Position numbers and translations under genes: made by a program. From Thiosymbion sp942492625 (GTDB lineage: Bacteria > Pseudomonadota > Gammaproteobacteria > Chromatiales > Chromatiaceae), in assembly GCA_942492625.1 (NCBI GenBank), contig CALOFM010000050.1, positions 49,587 through 113,586 on the forward strand: a DNA stretch of 64,000 nucleotides, given 5' to 3'. Below are positions 62,261-64,000 of the stretch, one piece after another. Positions within the stretch are counted from its first letter, which is position 1; the number at the start of each line of letters is the position of its first letter. The notes under the pieces were generated by a model. The model searched no databases and had not been told where the DNA came from. It saw nothing but the letters and a program-made list of their open reading frames with translations.

Positions 62261-63858
62261 TCAAATCTGCCGAACCCGGATCTTCAGCGTCTGAATGCGG
62301 TAGGCGATCTGGCGCGGGGTCATGTTGAGCAACCGCGCTGCCTTGGCCTGCACCCAACCGGCTTCCTCCAAGGCGGCAATGACGCGCTCGCGCTCGTCCA
62401 GGTTCGGATCGTCGAGATCTACCGCAGGAGATGCAGCGGCGGATATCGTGGGCTCGTGGTCCGGCGCGCCGACATCGAGTCCTGCCAAGTGGATCACATC
62501 TCGGTCGATGACGCCCTGTTCGCTCATCACGGCAGCGCGTTCCAGGCAGTTTTCCAGCTCGCGCACGTTGCCCGGCCAGTCGTGGCGCATCAGTACCCGC
62601 AGGGCGCTATCCGTGACCCTGAGTTCCCTGCCCTGTGACTTGCCGATCTTGTTGACGAGAAACCGCGCCAGGTCCGGCACGTCTTCGATGCGCTCGCGCA
62701 GAGAGGGCATAAAGATAGGCATGACGTTGAGTCGATAGTAAAGATCTTCGCGGAAGTTACCGCCCCTGACCTCGCCCTCGAGGTCCCGGTTGGTGGCCGC
62801 GATGATGCGCACGTCGACCTTCAGGGTACGAACGCCACCAACTCTCTCGAATTCCCCTTCCTGGAGCACGCGCAGCAGCTTGACCTGGAAAGCGGGGCTG
62901 ATCTCGCCGATCTCGTCCAGAAACAGGGTACCTCCGTCGGCCTGCTCGAAGCGCCCCTTGCGCTGGGCGTTGGCACCGGTGAAGGCGCCCTTTTCGTGGC
63001 CGAACAACTCGGACTCAAGCAGGTTGTCGGGCAAGGCAGCGCAATTGAGCTTTACGACCACGTTGCGCGCCCGGGGCGAATTGTAGTGGATGGCATTGGC
63101 GACCAGCTCTTTGCCGGTGCCCGACTCTCCGCGTACCAGCACTGTGGTGTTCCACTTGGCCACCTGACGCACCTGGTCGAAGACCAGCTTCATCACGTGG
63201 CTGTGGCCGATGAAGCTGTCGAAGCCATGGTCCCCGCGCACCTGTCGGCGCAGCTTGTCGCGCTCCTCCCTCAGCGCCCTGCGCTCGTCATCGACCATGT
63301 GCGCCAGCCGCACGGCTTGACCGATGAGGTTTGCGACCATTTCCAGGAAACGGACATTTTGCTGAAGCAAGGCATCCGCGGCTGGTGGCTGCGCCGCGAT
63401 AACACCGACCGCGCCTTCGTCGCCGATGCGAACGGGGACGCCGATAAAGGGTAGCTGCCGATCGTAGACCCTCAGCTTGTCGAGGAAGCGTGGCTCGTCC
63501 GCGACCCGAGAAACGACCCAGGGTTGGTTGCGTTCTAGGATGCCCCCGATGATGCCCTCGCCCAACCGATAGCGGATCGACTCGACGGCGACGCCACCGT
63601 CCTCATGCAGCGCATTTACTGTCAGCTCGCAGGTATCTCGGTCCAAAAGGCTGACCATGCCTTTTTCAGCCGCCCACGTTGATGCAACACTTCGAGCACA
63701 GCATGCAAGGTCTGGTTGAGGTCCAAAGAGCGGCTCAGTACGGAGCTAACCTCGAACAACGCGGAGAGCTGCGTCTCGAGCAGGTCCTGACGACACGCAG
63801 AATCGACGCTGCCGAGGCCGTCGTCGTTGGCTGTCATAAGGGGCCGAGCGAATGTCAT
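62261..63858 (-). pseudogene. nifA: NifA-type sigma-54 activator with one frameshift near its N-terminus
   Basis: NifA switches on nitrogen-fixation genes with sigma-54. The N-terminal frame (from 63858) reads LLETQLSALFEVSSVLSRSL, the start of the GAF domain, and is left after LKK near 63656-63662, where one G is missing. The remaining frame continues MVSLLDRDTCELTVNALHED into the GAF domain. Then come AAA+ motifs: GESGTGKEL, the sigma-54 contact GAFTGA, Walker B GGTLFLDEIGE, and the C-terminal Fis helix-turn-helix. There is no C-x4-C motif between the AAA+ and HTH domains, as in NifL-controlled, oxygen-tolerant NifA. The ATG at 63858 overlaps the TGA of a NifL-like gene. All functional motifs remain intact, so an assembly error is as likely as decay. 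Confidence 0.88.
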
Positions 63859-64000
63859 TCCTGCACCGTGACCGCTCTCAGAGAGAGCCGAATACGGCAA
63901 CCGTCGTTGAAATCCGGATCGATCTCAATGCAACCACCGTGCTGAGTGACGATTTCCCGGGGTCAGCACGCGAGTCCCATGCCGGCACGGCCGCGGCGGT
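63855..64000 (-). pseudogene. nifL: NifL-like sensor protein C-terminus (cut by window edge)
   Basis: The last ~48 codons of a histidine-kinase-type ATP-binding domain: GMGLA, then EIVTQHGGCIEIDPDFNDG and CRIRLSLRAV. Position directly ahead of nifA with an overlapping ATGA argues for NifL, the redox and nitrogen sensor that inhibits NifA. An in-frame TGA occurs in the glycine-rich loop (GMGLAC then stop), so the sequence here is either damaged or has compensating errors. Only the end of the gene is in the window. Confidence 0.6.

Noticed and set aside
1..64000. tRNA, rRNA and CRISPR arrays
   Set aside because: I looked through the intergenic regions for TTCGAATC-like arms, rRNA signatures and regularly spaced repeats and found none; a tRNAscan or CRISPR search would confirm.

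Overview
The window looks like chromosome from a sulfur-oxidising, nitrogen-fixing gammaproteobacterium, probably of the Chromatiales type. The evidence is a flavocytochrome c sulfide dehydrogenase pair with a canonical cysteine layout, several c-type cytochromes, a complete gammaproteobacterial type IVa minor-pilin operon, clpB with a sigma-32-like promoter, and a NifA-type activator whose start overlaps the end of a NifL-like sensor. The genus cannot be fixed from the sequence alone.

Layout. 1-1767 (minus): an RND efflux adaptor and its permease, cut by the window edge. 2320-6855 (plus): a dynamin-like GTPase, a ROK sugar kinase and an NrtR-type Nudix regulator that both carry frameshifts, then nadA. 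7199-10810 (plus): a tetraheme NapC/NirT-like cytochrome, a periplasmic ankyrin protein and fccAB, closed by a good terminator. 11074-12038: two small secreted proteins of unknown role. 12362-14533 (minus): a formylglycine-enzyme-like protein, a cytochrome c and a rhodanese. 14919-17516 (minus): clpB. 17773-25137 (plus): fimT-pilV-pilW-pilX-pilY1-pilY2-pilE, followed by a convergent SIMPL-domain gene.

26560-54368 (plus) is the standout: about 28 kb of tightly packed, often overlapping, undamaged genes forming an extracellular contractile injection system (eCIS, the Afp/PVC/MAC-like family). It has one sheath and one main tube gene, a zinc-ribbon baseplate chaperone candidate, a long proline-rich protein, a DUF4255-type cap, an AAA+ ATPase, tube-initiator, LysM, hub, spike, tip-like and gp25-like proteins, two gpJ-like baseplate proteins and a tail-protein-I-like component. 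It ends in three very large unusual genes: a beta-helix protein, a protein with five PASTA repeats, and a DUF4157 (eCIS core) protein carrying both an HExxH and an HNH-like motif. I recognise no tape measure and no canonical tail fibre.

54398-57347 is a junkyard of mobile DNA against the right edge of the eCIS: an IS66 end with a short tnpA, pieces of at least two tyrosine recombinases, and a DUF4338 plus DDE-transposase element. This suggests that the eCIS sits in acquired DNA. After it come a VapBC toxin-antitoxin pair, a DsrE-like protein, a small secreted protein, a monoheme cytochrome c, a CPBP membrane protease and the nifL-nifA end.

Several flanking genes (ROK kinase, NrtR, transposase, NifA, NifL) carry single-base frameshifts or a stop, whereas the eCIS has none. 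Whether this is consensus error or real decay matters for interpretation and is raised as a finding.
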